The translations under genes were made by a program, and so were the position numbers. 64,000 nucleotides of DNA from Algoriphagus zhangzhouensis (lineage in GTDB: Bacteria > Bacteroidota > Bacteroidia > Cytophagales > Cyclobacteriaceae): contig NZ_FRXN01000007.1 of NCBI RefSeq assembly GCF_900148515.1, positions 1 to 64,000 of the forward strand. Reading direction: 5' to 3'. How positions within the stretch are numbered: the first letter of the stretch is position 1; the number at the start of each line of letters is the position of its first letter. This document shows positions 8,630 through 17,823 of the stretch, piece after piece. The notes below the pieces were generated by a model, which searched no databases, was not told the DNA's origin, and saw nothing but the letters and a program-made list of their open reading frames with translations.

Positions 8630-8711
8630 GCGGATGTGGCGAAATTGGTAGACGCACTAGACTTAGGATCTAGCGCCGCGAGGCATGGGGGTTCGAGTCC
8701 CTCCATCCGCA
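8630..8711 (+). tRNA. tRNA-Leu (anticodon UAG)
   Basis: An 82-base gene with acceptor arm GCGGATG / CATCCGC (8630-8636 and 8704-8710), discriminator A at 8711, the T-arm GGTTCGAGTCC and the long variable arm expected of tRNA-Leu. The anticodon stem CTAGA/TCTAG encloses loop CTTAGGA, giving anticodon TAG (8664-8666), which reads CUA leucine codons. CCA is not encoded. A strong promoter lies upstream. Confidence 0.95.
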
Positions 8712-8804
8712 CACATACCGAACCCTCAATCACTCCACTGCGTCACCTGACCAGGAAAGAGATTGGGGGTTTTTAGTTCATCTTCAATTAAACGTAAAAG
8801 CGCT

Positions 8805-10133
8805 TTGGAAATCACATTAGACAAGCACTCAGCAAATCAAGCTTCTATTAAAATTAAACTAACAGAGGCAGATTATCAACCGAAGGTAGACGCGAAACTG
8901 AAAGACTACGCCAAAAAAGCTAACATTCGTGGCTTTAGACCTGGTAAGGCTCCTGTTTCGATGGTAAAAAACATGTATGGAACATCTATACTTGTTGAAG
9001 AGATCAATGGCATCTTGGGTGAATCATTGAACTCCTACTTGAAAGAACAAACTTTCCGCGTGCTTGGTGATCCTCTTCCAGTTGAAAATGTAGAAGACAG
9101 CATTGATTGGAAAACCCAAAAAGATTTCGACTTCGAATACAAAATCGGTTTTGTAGAGAACTTCGAATTGCCTTTGGATAAAAACATCAAGGCGACCAAA
9201 TATTCCATCAAGGTAGATGACAAGTTGGTAGAAGAAACCATCGAAAACTTGAAGTCTCAATATGGCAACAGCACAAATCCTGAAACTGCAGAAGCGGGGG
9301 ACAATGTTTATGGAGACTTGGCAGCTGCTGAAACTAGCTTCAACAAAGCTGTTTCTTTAGATTTGACTAAGATCACTAAAAAATTGGCTGGTAAATTCAT
9401 CGGTCAAGGAAAAGACGCTGTGATCGAATTCGAAGCAAAAGATGTGAAGAAAGGACAGTGGGAAGAAGCTTTCGGACTTTCTGCTGAAGAGGCGGAAGCT
9501 GTTCAAGGAGCTTTGACTTTCACTATCAAAAATGTAAACAGAACTGAAGAAGCTGAATTGAATCAAGAATTCTTCGACAAAATCTTCGGTCCTGATCAAG
9601 TGAAAACTGAAGAAGAATTCACTGCTAAAGTGAAAGAAACTCTTCAAGGTAACTACGATAAAGAATCAAAAGTTTTCACTGAGGAAGAATTGAAAAAAGT
9701 ATTGGTTGACAATGCGAATTTGGACCTTCCTGAGGCCTTTTTGAAAGAATGGTTGTTCAAAGCAAACGAAGGCAAAGTAACTGTTGAAGACGTTGAGAAG
9801 GAATTTCCTATCTACGCGAAGCAATTGATCTGGTCTTTGGTATCCAATGAATTGGCGAAAGCACATGACATCAAAGCTGAGCACGAAGACGTGATCGCTA
9901 AAACCAAAGAAATGATCCGTGAGCAATTTGCAGCTTCTGGCCTTGGGTCCCAGATGGAAGACAGCATGGACATGTTCGTAGACAACTATCTGAAAGGTGA
10001 AGAAGGGCAAAACTACATGAACATGCTTACTTCAGTTCAAAATGAGAAAGTCCTATCATTTGTCCAAGACAAGATAGATCTAGAAGAAAAAGACATTAGC
10101 ATAGACGAGTTCAAGGAACTTTTAGAAAACTAA
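8805..10133 (+). CDS. tig: Trigger factor, ribosome-associated chaperone
   Basis: Ribosome-bound chaperone and prolyl isomerase family protein that shields nascent chains. The N-terminal ribosome-docking signature GFRPGKAP is clear, followed by a divergent central domain and a long helical, Glu/Lys-rich C-terminal substrate domain. The family's conserved N-terminus (EITLDK, then IKIKLTEADYQPKV) begins right after a TTG codon at 8805, chosen as the start for about 442 residues. No ATG is in frame before it; an upstream TTG at 8763 would add 14 residues unlike the family. It is followed by a terminator and then by clpP-clpX, the classical tig-clpP-clpX order. Function is firm, the start less so. 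Confidence 0.92.
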   Translation: MEITLDKHSANQASIKIKLTEADYQPKVDAKLKDYAKKANIRGFRPGKAPVSMVKNMYGTSILVEEINGILGESLNSYLKEQTFRVLGDPLPVENVEDSIDWKTQKDFDFEYKIGFVENFELPLDKNIKATKYSIKVDDKLVEETIENLKSQYGNSTNPETAEAGDNVYGDLAAAETSFNKAVSLDLTKITKKLAGKFIGQGKDAVIEFEAKDVKKGQWEEAFGLSAEEAEAVQGALTFTIKNVNRTEEAELNQEFFDKIFGPDQVKTEEEFTAKVKETLQGNYDKESKVFTEEELKKVLVDNANLDLPEAFLKEWLFKANEGKVTVEDVEKEFPIYAKQLIWSLVSNELAKAHDIKAEHEDVIAKTKEMIREQFAASGLGSQMEDSMDMFVDNYLKGEEGQNYMNMLTSVQNEKVLSFVQDKIDLEEKDISIDEFKELLEN

Positions 10134-10150
10134 ATTGCTTTTAAGCGTAT

Positions 10151-10179
10151 AAAAAAGTCCTTATTTAAGGGCTTTTTTT
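10151..10179 (+). terminator. Terminator between tig and clpP
   Basis: Twelve-base stem (AAAAAAGTCCTT / AAGGGCTTTTTT, with one G-U pair) and a short loop, followed by a T run. The T run merges with a possible -7 box for clpP. Confidence 0.7.
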
Positions 10180-10186
10180 ATTTTTG
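10179..10186 (+). promoter_or_regulatory. Candidate -7 box for clpP overlapping the tig terminator
   Basis: TATTTTTG matches TAnnTTTG and lies 21 bases before the ATG of clpP. No clear -33 box is found at the usual distance, because that stretch is occupied by the terminator stem. Weak call. Confidence 0.35.
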
Positions 10187-10207
10187 TTTACTTCAACCGT
10201 TTATAAC

Positions 10208-10876
10208 ATGATCAATAAAGACGAATTCAGAAAATACGCCATCCACAATCAAGGTGTGAGCGGCACTGCATTTGACCAGTACACCCAACATATCGAAAAC
10301 ATGACTCGCTCGGTGATTGAGGAAAGACCTCAAAACTTCCGTGAGATCGATGTGTTTTCAAGACTGATCATGGACCGTATCATTTTCCTAGGCACAGGGG
10401 TAGATGATCACATTGCAAATATTATTGTAGCCCAGTTACTTTTCTTGGAATCAGTGGATGCTAAGAAAGATGTATTGCTTTACATCAATAGCCCAGGTGG
10501 CTCTGTAACTGCAGGTTTGGGGATCTATGACACCATGCAATACATCGGACCGGATGTTGCGACAATCTGTACTGGTATTGCAGCTTCTATGGGAGCAGTA
10601 TTACTTGCAGGTGGTGCCAAAGATAAAAGATCAGCTCTTCAACATTCCAGAGTAATGATTCACCAGCCATCAGGTGGCATGCAAGGACAATCCAGCGACA
10701 TGGAGATTTCCTTGAAATTGATCTTGTCGATGAGACAAGAATTGTATCAAATTCTTGCTAACCATACTGGCAAAACTTTCGAAGAAATAGAAAGAGATTC
10801 GGATCGTGACTACTGGTTGAAAGCTCCAGAAGCAAAGGCCTATGGTCTGATCGATGAGGTATTAGTTAAAAAATAA
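10208..10876 (+). CDS. clpP: ATP-dependent Clp protease proteolytic subunit
   Basis: Serine protease that forms the 14-subunit chamber of ClpXP. From the ATG at 10208 the protein has 222 residues with catalytic Ser127 (AASMGA), His152 (MIHQPSGG) and the Asp of the downstream ERDSDRDYW segment; LLYINSPGGSV is the strand that orders substrate. An upstream TTG would add eight residues and would start inside the possible promoter, so the ATG is preferred. clpX follows after only three bases, so the two are one transcript and the proteins act together in the cytoplasm. Confidence 0.97.
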   Translation: MINKDEFRKYAIHNQGVSGTAFDQYTQHIENMTRSVIEERPQNFREIDVFSRLIMDRIIFLGTGVDDHIANIIVAQLLFLESVDAKKDVLLYINSPGGSVTAGLGIYDTMQYIGPDVATICTGIAASMGAVLLAGGAKDKRSALQHSRVMIHQPSGGMQGQSSDMEISLKLILSMRQELYQILANHTGKTFEEIERDSDRDYWLKAPEAKAYGLIDEVLVKK

Positions 10877-10879
10877 AAA

Positions 10880-12106
10880 ATGGCTCAAGTAACCTGCTCG
10901 TTTTGTGGTAGAAACAAAAAAGATGTAGATCTAATGGTATCGGGTATTTCTGCCCATATCTGTAATTTCTGCATCGAGCAAGCTCACATGATTCTTGGAG
11001 AGGAAGAAAAAACCAAGAAGAGTGATGCTGCAAAACCTAAATTTAAATTAAAGAAACCTAAGGACCTGACTACCTATCTTGGTCAATATGTGATCGGACA
11101 GGAAGATGCAAAGAAGGTACTCACTGTTGCTGTATACAATCACTACAAGCGATTGTTACAAAAAGATGAACAGGACGAAATCAAAATTGAAAAGTCCAAT
11201 ATCATCATGGTGGGTGATACCGGTACGGGAAAAACCTATCTTGCAAAGACCTTGGCTAAAATCTTGGAGGTACCATTCTGCATAGCTGATGCGACAGTTT
11301 TGACAGAAGCTGGATATGTCGGAGAAGATGTGGAAAGCATTTTAACTCGCCTGCTTCAAGCTGCTGACTACAATGTTGAGGCAGCCGAAAGAGGCATCGT
11401 ATATATTGACGAAATAGATAAAATCGCAAGGAAGTCCGATAACCCGTCCATCACTAGAGATGTAAGTGGAGAAGGTGTTCAGCAGGCTATGCTAAAGCTT
11501 CTTGAAGGAACTGTAGTCAACGTTCCACCTCAAGGAGGAAGAAAGCACCCTGACCAGAAAATGATTGCTGTAAACACAGAGAATATCTTGTTTATCTGTG
11601 GTGGTGCATTTGATGGTATCGCAAGACATATTGCAAAAAGACTCAATACTCAACCTCTAGGCTTTAGCAAAGCAGGGACTGCGGCTTTGGCTGACAGAGA
11701 GAATCTCTTGCAATACGTAACTGCTCAGGATTTGAAAGCCTTTGGCTTGATTCCTGAATTAATTGGCCGTCTTCCAGTTTTGACTCATTTGGACCCTCTT
11801 CACAAGGATGCCTTGAAAAGAATCCTTACTGAGCCTAAAAATGCATTGACCAAGCAATACACCAAGCTATTGGCAATGGAAGGTGTTGATTTGGTCTTTG
11901 AAGAAAGCGGAATTGACTTCATTGTTGAAAAAGCTGTTGAGTACAATCTTGGCGCAAGAGGATTGAGATCCATTTGCGAAGCAATCATTACTGATGCTAT
12001 GTATGAATTACCATCTGATGACTCAATCAAAGAACTGGTTATCGATGGAGAATACGCTAAAAGCAAGTTTGACAAGTCAAAATTCAAAAGACTTCAGGTA
12101 GCTTAA
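10880..12106 (+). CDS. clpX: ATP-dependent Clp protease ATP-binding subunit ClpX
   Basis: AAA+ unfoldase that recognises tagged substrates and feeds them to ClpP. 408 residues: zinc-binding domain with C6, C9, C28 and C31, Walker A GDTGTGKT at 112-119 and Walker B IVYIDEIDK, followed by DVSGEGVQQAMLKLLEGT and the arginine-bearing C-terminal small domain (NLGARGLRS). The second Walker A position is Asp where most ClpX proteins have Pro, but all catalytic residues are kept. It starts three bases after clpP and ends at a strong shared terminator facing htrA. Confidence 0.97.
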   Translation: MAQVTCSFCGRNKKDVDLMVSGISAHICNFCIEQAHMILGEEEKTKKSDAAKPKFKLKKPKDLTTYLGQYVIGQEDAKKVLTVAVYNHYKRLLQKDEQDEIKIEKSNIIMVGDTGTGKTYLAKTLAKILEVPFCIADATVLTEAGYVGEDVESILTRLLQAADYNVEAAERGIVYIDEIDKIARKSDNPSITRDVSGEGVQQAMLKLLEGTVVNVPPQGGRKHPDQKMIAVNTENILFICGGAFDGIARHIAKRLNTQPLGFSKAGTAALADRENLLQYVTAQDLKAFGLIPELIGRLPVLTHLDPLHKDALKRILTEPKNALTKQYTKLLAMEGVDLVFEESGIDFIVEKAVEYNLGARGLRSICEAIITDAMYELPSDDSIKELVIDGEYAKSKFDKSKFKRLQVA

Positions 12107-12128
12107 ATAAGCACAATTAATCAAAAAG

Positions 12129-12156
12129 AAAGCCCGTCAAGTATTTGACGGGCTTT
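12129..12156. terminator. Bidirectional terminator between convergent clpX and htrA
   Basis: A perfect 12-base inverted repeat (AAAGCCCGTCAA / TTGACGGGCTTT) with a four-base loop and T-rich tails in both directions. It can close both the clpX transcript and the opposing htrA transcript. Confidence 0.85.
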
Positions 12157-12179
12157 TTTATTTCCAAGGAATTGACTTT

Positions 12180-13679
12180 CTATTCCAATTCAATTTCGAA
12201 GTAGTATTCAGTTCCGTCATTAAACATCCCCAAAACTACAATATCTTCCCCTCTCAAGTCATCAAGGATTTCCAGAATATTGTCGGCATTCGAAACTCTA
12301 TACCTTCCGTTTTCAGACATGATAGACGTTACGATGAAACCAGGTCTTGCTCCAGCTTGTCTCCATTTTGGTGTTCCTACAGTATTGATCAAAGCACCAC
12401 CAGAAATATCTAATCTTTCCATCTGCTCAGAAGTAATATCTTCAAATACAACTCCTTCAAACTCAAAAGTCTTAGGCTCAACCTTTTTCACGATATTGGT
12501 ATCGCCATCGAAGTTTTTCAAAGTAGCCTTTGTCTCCACCGTCTTACCATCTCTCAAATATTTAACAGAAACCTGGTCTCCTGGTCTCTTTCTAGCCACC
12601 AATTCCTGAAGGACAGCGACATTGGTAATATCTCTTCCATCGATTCCGATGATGATATCTCCAGCTTTCAAACCAGCTTCCTCTCCACCACTATTTTCAT
12701 TTACTCCTCCGACATAAACACCTTGCTCCACTGGGAATTCTGTATTCAATCTTTCACCTAATTCAGGAGAAACATCTTGGATAGAAACCCCTAAAAGCCC
12801 TCTTTGAACAGCGCCATATTTCATCAAATCGTCCATCACTTTTTTAACAAGTGTACTTGGAACGGCAAAGGAATAACCAGTAAATGTCCCGGTGCTTGAA
12901 GCAATAGCTGTATTAATACCAATCAATTCTCCAGCTAGGTTCACCAAAGCACCACCAGAGTTTCCTGGGTTCACTACAGCGTCTGTTTGAAGGAATGATT
13001 CTACAGATAGGCTATTTTCCACATCTCTCAGGATTCCAATATTTCTTGCTTTTGCTGAAATAATACCAGCAGTAACAGTAGAGTTCAAGTTGAAAGGGTT
13101 TCCAACTGCAAGAACCCACTCCCCTATTTTCGTATCATCAGAATCTCCAAACTTCACAAAAGGAAGGTTTTTATCATCAATTTTCAATAGGGCCAAATCA
13201 GTTGTAGGATCAGTTCCTATAATCTTGGCTACATACCTCTTATTGTTTTCAAGAGAAATATCAACTTGAGATGCACCTTCTACCACATGGTTATTGGTAA
13301 CGATATATCCGTCAGAGGAAATAATAACTCCAGATCCGGAACTTACTGGAGCTTGCATTCCGCCCCCACCTTGACCTCCTCTTGGAGGCATCCCAAAGAG
13401 TTCTTGAAGTGGATCTCTTTGTGACCTAGAATTATATGAAATCGTGCTTTTTACGTGTACCACTGCCGGGGTAACTAAATCAGCAGAGGCTACAAAATTG
13501 ATCCCATCTGGAATCTTAAAGTCATCTCCGGTCAGGAGATTAACAAAACTGGTTTGTTGTTTTTCGTCAAAGGAATTGGCTTCTTGTGGTTGTATCAAAA
13601 AACTCACTCCTGCTAAAGCAACAATGCCACCGATTACTGAGGCCAGTAGCATGCCGAGAAAGAATTGTCTTTTGCTCAT
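12180..13679 (-). CDS. htrA: Periplasmic HtrA/DegP-type serine protease, two PDZ domains
   Basis: A 499-residue envelope protease/chaperone. An N-terminal hydrophobic segment (residues 7-29) exports or anchors it. The trypsin-like domain carries His131 (TNNHVVE), Asp161 (TDLALLK) and Ser241 (NPGNSGGAL). A PDZ domain spans about 290-380, and a more divergent second PDZ-like domain about 410-490. A Gly/Gln-rich loop (GGQGGGGMQ) lies before the protease domain, as in the DegP/DegQ LA loop. It removes or refolds damaged periplasmic proteins. A second HtrA is encoded at 25532-26980; this copy is longer in the PDZ part. Convergent with clpX. Confidence 0.93.
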   Translation of the reverse strand: MSKRQFFLGMLLASVIGGIVALAGVSFLIQPQEANSFDEKQQTSFVNLLTGDDFKIPDGINFVASADLVTPAVVHVKSTISYNSRSQRDPLQELFGMPPRGGQGGGGMQAPVSSGSGVIISSDGYIVTNNHVVEGASQVDISLENNKRYVAKIIGTDPTTDLALLKIDDKNLPFVKFGDSDDTKIGEWVLAVGNPFNLNSTVTAGIISAKARNIGILRDVENSLSVESFLQTDAVVNPGNSGGALVNLAGELIGINTAIASSTGTFTGYSFAVPSTLVKKVMDDLMKYGAVQRGLLGVSIQDVSPELGERLNTEFPVEQGVYVGGVNENSGGEEAGLKAGDIIIGIDGRDITNVAVLQELVARKRPGDQVSVKYLRDGKTVETKATLKNFDGDTNIVKKVEPKTFEFEGVVFEDITSEQMERLDISGGALINTVGTPKWRQAGARPGFIVTSIMSENGRYRVSNADNILEILDDLRGEDIVVLGMFNDGTEYYFEIELE

Positions 13680-13804
13680 AGTTATTGAATTTATTTAATA
13701 TTTAGAATTGCTACTACTTAGACATATTTTTAAAGAAAATAGGTGCATAGAACTCTTTAAATTAACAAGAATTAACCGCATTTCACGTCCGTTCACAATT
13801 AAAA

Positions 13805-13826
13805 AAAGGGCGATTATCGCCCCTTT
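13805..13826 (-). terminator. Terminator of hsp20
   Basis: Stem GGGCGAT/ATCGCCC extended by A-T pairs, followed on the minus strand by seven T. It lies two bases past the hsp20 stop. Confidence 0.8.
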
Positions 13827-13828
13827 GA

Positions 13829-14257
13829 TTATTTAACCTCAATTGAGGCCTTTGCTAGCTTTTTCTCAGCCTTTGGCAAATTGATCTTTAAGACTCCATC
13901 TTCATAAACTGCCTCAATCTGATCACTCAATACATTATCAGGAACATAGAATGAACGACTAAAGGACCCATATTGTGTTTCAATGTTATGGAAATTTTTC
14001 CCTTCTTTCTTTTCTTCTATTTTTCTTTCACCGGAAACTGTTAATCTACCTTCCGTAAAATCAACTTTGAAATCCTCCTTCTTCATTCCTGGAACAGCCA
14101 CTTGAAGTTCAAAGCCCTTTTCATCTTCCGCAATATCTACAGCAGGACTAAACTGTCTCTGTACAGTTCTGAATGACTCATTAAAGAATTTGTCTAAAAC
14201 GCCTCCAAATGAGGATGGAAACAATGGGTCTAATTGGTTATACTTTTCTAATTTCAT
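13829..14257 (-). CDS. Small heat-shock protein, Hsp20/alpha-crystallin family
   Basis: A 142-residue ATP-independent holdase that binds unfolding proteins. The alpha-crystallin domain runs from about residue 40 (PAVDIAEDEKGFELQVAVPGM) to 132 and contains the A-x-x-x-n-GVLxixLPK signature as DGVLKINLPK. A charged C-terminal tail follows; it lacks a clear I-x-I motif apart from SIEV. It is a single gene with its own terminator, divergent from the MscS channel gene. Heat-shock control is likely from the family, but no CIRCE or other heat-shock operator was recognised upstream. Confidence 0.93.
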   Translation of the reverse strand: MKLEKYNQLDPLFPSSFGGVLDKFFNESFRTVQRQFSPAVDIAEDEKGFELQVAVPGMKKEDFKVDFTEGRLTVSGERKIEEKKEGKNFHNIETQYGSFSRSFYVPDNVLSDQIEAVYEDGVLKINLPKAEKKLAKASIEVK

Positions 14258-14445
14258 GATCTTGTTGGTTTAAGTATTTATATCAACACCTTAGAAAAAT
14301 TAATACCAAGTGAATTTTTATGTCATTTTGACTTAAAAACCAGGCTCAAAACACCAGAGTCGGTCATTTAGTCAGAGTCAAATCATTTAAATTTACGGTT
14401 ATCCAAGAGTCCATTTTTTCATATATTCATTCAAAATTTCACAAT

Positions 14446-16971
14446 ATGCGGACGCAAAAGAGTTTAACATTCTTAGTTTTTGTCTTTGTAATAAGCCTAT
14501 ATAACTCTCAAATTTCCTATTCTCAAGATTCTGGAATAATTGATTCCCTTTTAAACGAAACTTTTCAAGGAAAGCCATCAAATGACTCTTTACAATTCGA
14601 GGAAATTTCTGATGAGGAGGCAAAAAAAATAAGTGAAAGAAATGCTAGACTAGGACAGATCTTATCTCAACTAATCTCTAGGACCAAAAAATATTCTTTA
14701 AATCTAAGTAAGACCAGGATTGATCTCAACCAACCTTTGGACACTCTTGATATGATGGATAATCTTCCCATCTTAAGAAATTATTTGAGCTCTATGGAGA
14801 ATCTCTCCAGAGATACCAGCGAAATAATCAATTCAAGATTTTTGAATGGGATGGGGAATCTTCTAGAGACAATCCATGAAGAAACCTCCCAGTATGAAGA
14901 AATTCTTTCTGAAAGGATTGAAATTCTCAATGAATCAAACTCTGTAATACAGGAAATAAAAAACGATTCAATTTTATACATCAGTCAAGAAGAACGACTA
15001 ACCATCCCAGAATTGGATGAGGAGCTATCCAAACTAGACAGAACTATAAAAACAATTGAGAAGAATATTTTTGACCAAGAAATCAAGCTAACTCGAATTC
15101 AGGCAAGCCTTTCCGAATTAAATTCCAGGTTTATTTCTCTTGAACAATACTTTTTTCTTAAAAAAAGAGAAGTAGCGAAACAAGCTTGGAAAAAGGAGAT
15201 CAATTTCATTTGGGAACCAAGAAACTATAACAGCGACAGCTCTTCCTTTACAAAGATTCTCACAAAATCAATTGCCGCAAATCAAACAATCAGCTTCATT
15301 TTTCTAAAAAGGAACCTCACTTCAATCGGTTTATTTTTAGCATTGATGGTTGCTATATTGTGGTCTTCCCATTCTCTAATAAAATCAATCAAAGAGGAAA
15401 AAGATCATAGTTCAGCCATTTTAGCTAGAAGCAAATTTTTCAAAAGTCATCAAATAAGCTCAACATTTGTATTTCTATTACCGCTGCTTTTTATTCTTTT
15501 CAATAGGCCTCCGATGGCTTTCGCCTCTATCCTTTCCCTACTTTTTACCATTTTATCTACGCCATTAATCAAAGTCCATTTCCCAAAAAAGATTTACACC
15601 TATTGGGTCATATTCTTTGCGTTAAACTTCATTAGCCCTACTATTGGATTGAACTGGGATAATTATTTTGATGAAAGATATTTTCTAATTTTTGCCAGTC
15701 TAGCAACTTTAACTTTAGGATTTTTAACTCTTAGATATGCTCAAAAAAACAAGTTCGCCGGAAGCAATCTTGTCAAATTCTTAGCAACATTAACTATACT
15801 ATTCGAAGTATTTGCATTTTTAGTCAACTGTTTAGGTAGGTATAATCTTGCTAAGCTATATACTATAGTTGGTATCTCGAGTTTCTATAGAGGGGTAGGC
15901 TTATATATTTTCACTCTAGTTGTATTAGAATCCGTTTATTTACTATTAGAATCGAAAAAGAATGCCTCATCTATCACCTCCTATTTTGATTTTCAAGAAC
16001 TCGAATCAAGACTTAGTGGATTATTATATTTAGTTGGATTTTCTATATGGGCTTACGGGATCCTATATTACTTAGGCTATTTCGATCCGATCTTCAATGT
16101 CCTTAACGAATTCTTAACTAAAGAAAGAATTTTAGGTGACACATCTTTCACCTTTGGCACTATTGCATTATTTATAGTTATACTATTGATTTCTTATTTC
16201 TTAGCTAATAACATAGCATATTTCTTTTCAGCAAGGGATCAAAAAACAGCAACAAGTAGAAAAAACAGGCTTGGTAGTTCTATACTTTTAATCAGACTTA
16301 CAATCTTTATCATCGGTTTTTTAATAGCTGCAGCAGCAGCTAAAATCCCGCTTGACAAAATTACGATCGTATTAGGTGCTTTATCCGTAGGTATTGGTTT
16401 TGGGCTTCAGACCATCATAAACAACTTAGTCTCAGGAATTATTCTGGCATTTGAAAGACCGATCCAAATTGGTGATGAAATAGAAGTAGGGACAAATTCA
16501 GGAACTGTAAAAGAAGTTGGAATTCGGGCCAGTAAAATACAAGCCTATGACGGATCTGAAATAGTTGTTCCTAATGGAGACCTATTATCCCAAAGCCTAA
16601 TAAATTGGACTCTTTCAGACAAGAGAAGAAGGATAGAATTAATAATCGGAGTAGGCTATGACTCTGATATAAAACAAGTTAAGGAGATTTTGGAACAGGT
16701 TTTAGACAGAGATCAAATTCTCAAAATCCCAAAACCAAAGGTATTACTTCAAAACTTTGGAGATAGTTCCGTCGATTTCAGGCTATTGTTTTGGGTCGAC
16801 AGTATGGATATTTGGATTGATAAACGATCTGAAGTGATGACTGCAATTTTTGAATTATTCGCTGAAAATGGCATAGAAATTCCATATCCAAAGAGGGACC
16901 TACATGTAAAAACATTCCCTTCAAACTGGAGCGAAAAAATATCAAAACCTGGGGATGATCCTGGTCTCTAA
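14446..16971 (+). CDS. Large MscS-family mechanosensitive channel with periplasmic coiled-coil domain
   Basis: An 841-residue inner membrane protein resembling the large MscK/YbdG-like members. A signal peptide (residues 6-26) precedes a charged, helical periplasmic part (about 30-265, coiled-coil in character). Several membrane helices follow (about 285-635). The MscS core is at about 645-841: pore helix ALSVGIGFGLQTIINNLVSG, then FERPIQIGDEIEV and the cytoplasmic vestibule. The channel releases solutes on hypo-osmotic shock. It stands alone between hsp20 (divergent) and cspA (convergent). Confidence 0.9.
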   Translation: MRTQKSLTFLVFVFVISLYNSQISYSQDSGIIDSLLNETFQGKPSNDSLQFEEISDEEAKKISERNARLGQILSQLISRTKKYSLNLSKTRIDLNQPLDTLDMMDNLPILRNYLSSMENLSRDTSEIINSRFLNGMGNLLETIHEETSQYEEILSERIEILNESNSVIQEIKNDSILYISQEERLTIPELDEELSKLDRTIKTIEKNIFDQEIKLTRIQASLSELNSRFISLEQYFFLKKREVAKQAWKKEINFIWEPRNYNSDSSSFTKILTKSIAANQTISFIFLKRNLTSIGLFLALMVAILWSSHSLIKSIKEEKDHSSAILARSKFFKSHQISSTFVFLLPLLFILFNRPPMAFASILSLLFTILSTPLIKVHFPKKIYTYWVIFFALNFISPTIGLNWDNYFDERYFLIFASLATLTLGFLTLRYAQKNKFAGSNLVKFLATLTILFEVFAFLVNCLGRYNLAKLYTIVGISSFYRGVGLYIFTLVVLESVYLLLESKKNASSITSYFDFQELESRLSGLLYLVGFSIWAYGILYYLGYFDPIFNVLNEFLTKERILGDTSFTFGTIALFIVILLISYFLANNIAYFFSARDQKTATSRKNRLGSSILLIRLTIFIIGFLIAAAAAKIPLDKITIVLGALSVGIGFGLQTIINNLVSGIILAFERPIQIGDEIEVGTNSGTVKEVGIRASKIQAYDGSEIVVPNGDLLSQSLINWTLSDKRRRIELIIGVGYDSDIKQVKEILEQVLDRDQILKIPKPKVLLQNFGDSSVDFRLLFWVDSMDIWIDKRSEVMTAIFELFAENGIEIPYPKRDLHVKTFPSNWSEKISKPGDDPGL

Positions 16972-17003
16972 AAGAAAAATCAAATCCTTATTAAAAAAGA
17001 AAA

Positions 17004-17025
17004 TCCCCCAGTAAAATCCGGGGGA
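17004..17025 (-). terminator. Terminator of cspA
   Basis: TCCCCC / GGGGGA stem with a loop of about ten bases. On the minus strand it is followed by ATTTTCTTTTTT. On the plus strand no T run follows, so it serves cspA rather than the channel gene. Confidence 0.7.
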
Positions 17026-17049
17026 AACCATAAATTCTAAAAGTAGAGC

Positions 17050-17241
17050 TTATGCTTTCTTAACGTTGATGGCATTAGGACCTTTTTTCCCATCCTTGAC
17101 ATCATAAGTTACTTTGTCATTCTGAGCTACTTTGTCCACAAGTCCGGTCGCATGAACGAATACATCACTTTGTGATTCGTCATCAACGATAAATCCAAAC
17201 CCTTTGGCCTCATTGTAAAATTTTACTGTTCCGGTAAACAT
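17050..17241 (-). CDS. cspA: Cold-shock-domain protein
   Basis: A 63-residue single-stranded nucleic-acid binding protein of the CspA family (about 65 residues is normal). RNP1 is KGFGFI (about residues 13-18) and RNP2 is DVFVH (26-30); the chain starts GTVKFYNEAKG as in the family. It acts as an RNA chaperone in the cytoplasm. Its transcript has a short leader of about 30 bases if the promoter at 17276-17306 is right, unlike the long leader of E. coli cspA. The protein is typical; whether it is cold-induced cannot be seen. Confidence 0.95.
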   Translation of the reverse strand: MFTGTVKFYNEAKGFGFIVDDESQSDVFVHATGLVDKVAQNDKVTYDVKDGKKGPNAINVKKA

Positions 17242-17275
17242 AATAAATTGTTATAAATTGTAATTGAAAGTGCTT

Positions 17276-17306
17276 TAAAAGTAAATATTCAGCGAAAAAA
17301 AACAAA
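17276..17306 (-). promoter_or_regulatory. Candidate promoter of cspA
   Basis: Minus-strand TTTG (17303-17306), 19 bases, then TACTTTTA (17276-17283). This is one mismatch from the Bacteroidota -7 consensus with ideal spacing, about 35 bases before the cspA start. Confidence 0.5.
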
Positions 17307-17330
17307 ATATTAGTTTTTTATTTTGATGAA

Positions 17331-17822
17331 ATGAAAAAAATTATTTTGATCCGTCATGCAAAATCAGCTTGGGACAATCCTTGGCTTAATGATCATGATC
17401 GACCACTTGCAGATCGAGGAAAAAAAGCGGCTCCTTTTATGGGGCAAAAACTCGTTAAGAAAAATATTTTTCCGGACTTAATTTTATCTTCTACGGCGTT
17501 ACGAGCTAAAGAAACTGCGATACTTATATCTAAAGAAATAGGTTACCCAATAAATAAGATGGAGCTTATTGATCAATTATATCATTCCTCTCCATCATTA
17601 ATGATGAAGTACTTACATATGCAAAAGGATCATGATAATATAATTTTCTTAGTTGCTCACAATCCAGGTATGACTGATCTAGTTAATTATCTTGGATACC
17701 CTTTAGACAACCTTCCTACAGCTGGTATTGTAGGGTTCCAATCATCTGTGGAAAAATGGTGTGATTTAAAACCTGAAAATGTTTCGTTTTGGTTTTACGA
17801 TTATCCTAAGAAAGGAAAGTAA
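17331..17822 (+). CDS. sixA: Histidine phosphatase family protein, SixA type
   Basis: A 163-residue protein that begins with the phosphohistidine-accepting RHG-type motif IRHAKSAW (His at residue 9). A second catalytic His lies in VAHNPGMTDL, and the chain has the conserved DHDRPLADRGKKAA segment. SixA in E. coli removes phosphate from histidine of phosphotransfer proteins; most short homologs are less defined. It is divergent from cspA and its stop is one base from the end of the opposing SDR gene, with no terminator between. Confidence 0.88.
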   Translation: MKKIILIRHAKSAWDNPWLNDHDRPLADRGKKAAPFMGQKLVKKNIFPDLILSSTALRAKETAILISKEIGYPINKMELIDQLYHSSPSLMMKYLHMQKDHDNIIFLVAHNPGMTDLVNYLGYPLDNLPTAGIVGFQSSVEKWCDLKPENVSFWFYDYPKKGK

Positions 17823-17823
17823 T

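Noticed and set aside
8524..8733. A 69-codon open frame on the minus strand
   Set aside because: It is antisense to the tRNA-Leu gene and its promoter; the translation is only the reverse reading of the tRNA.
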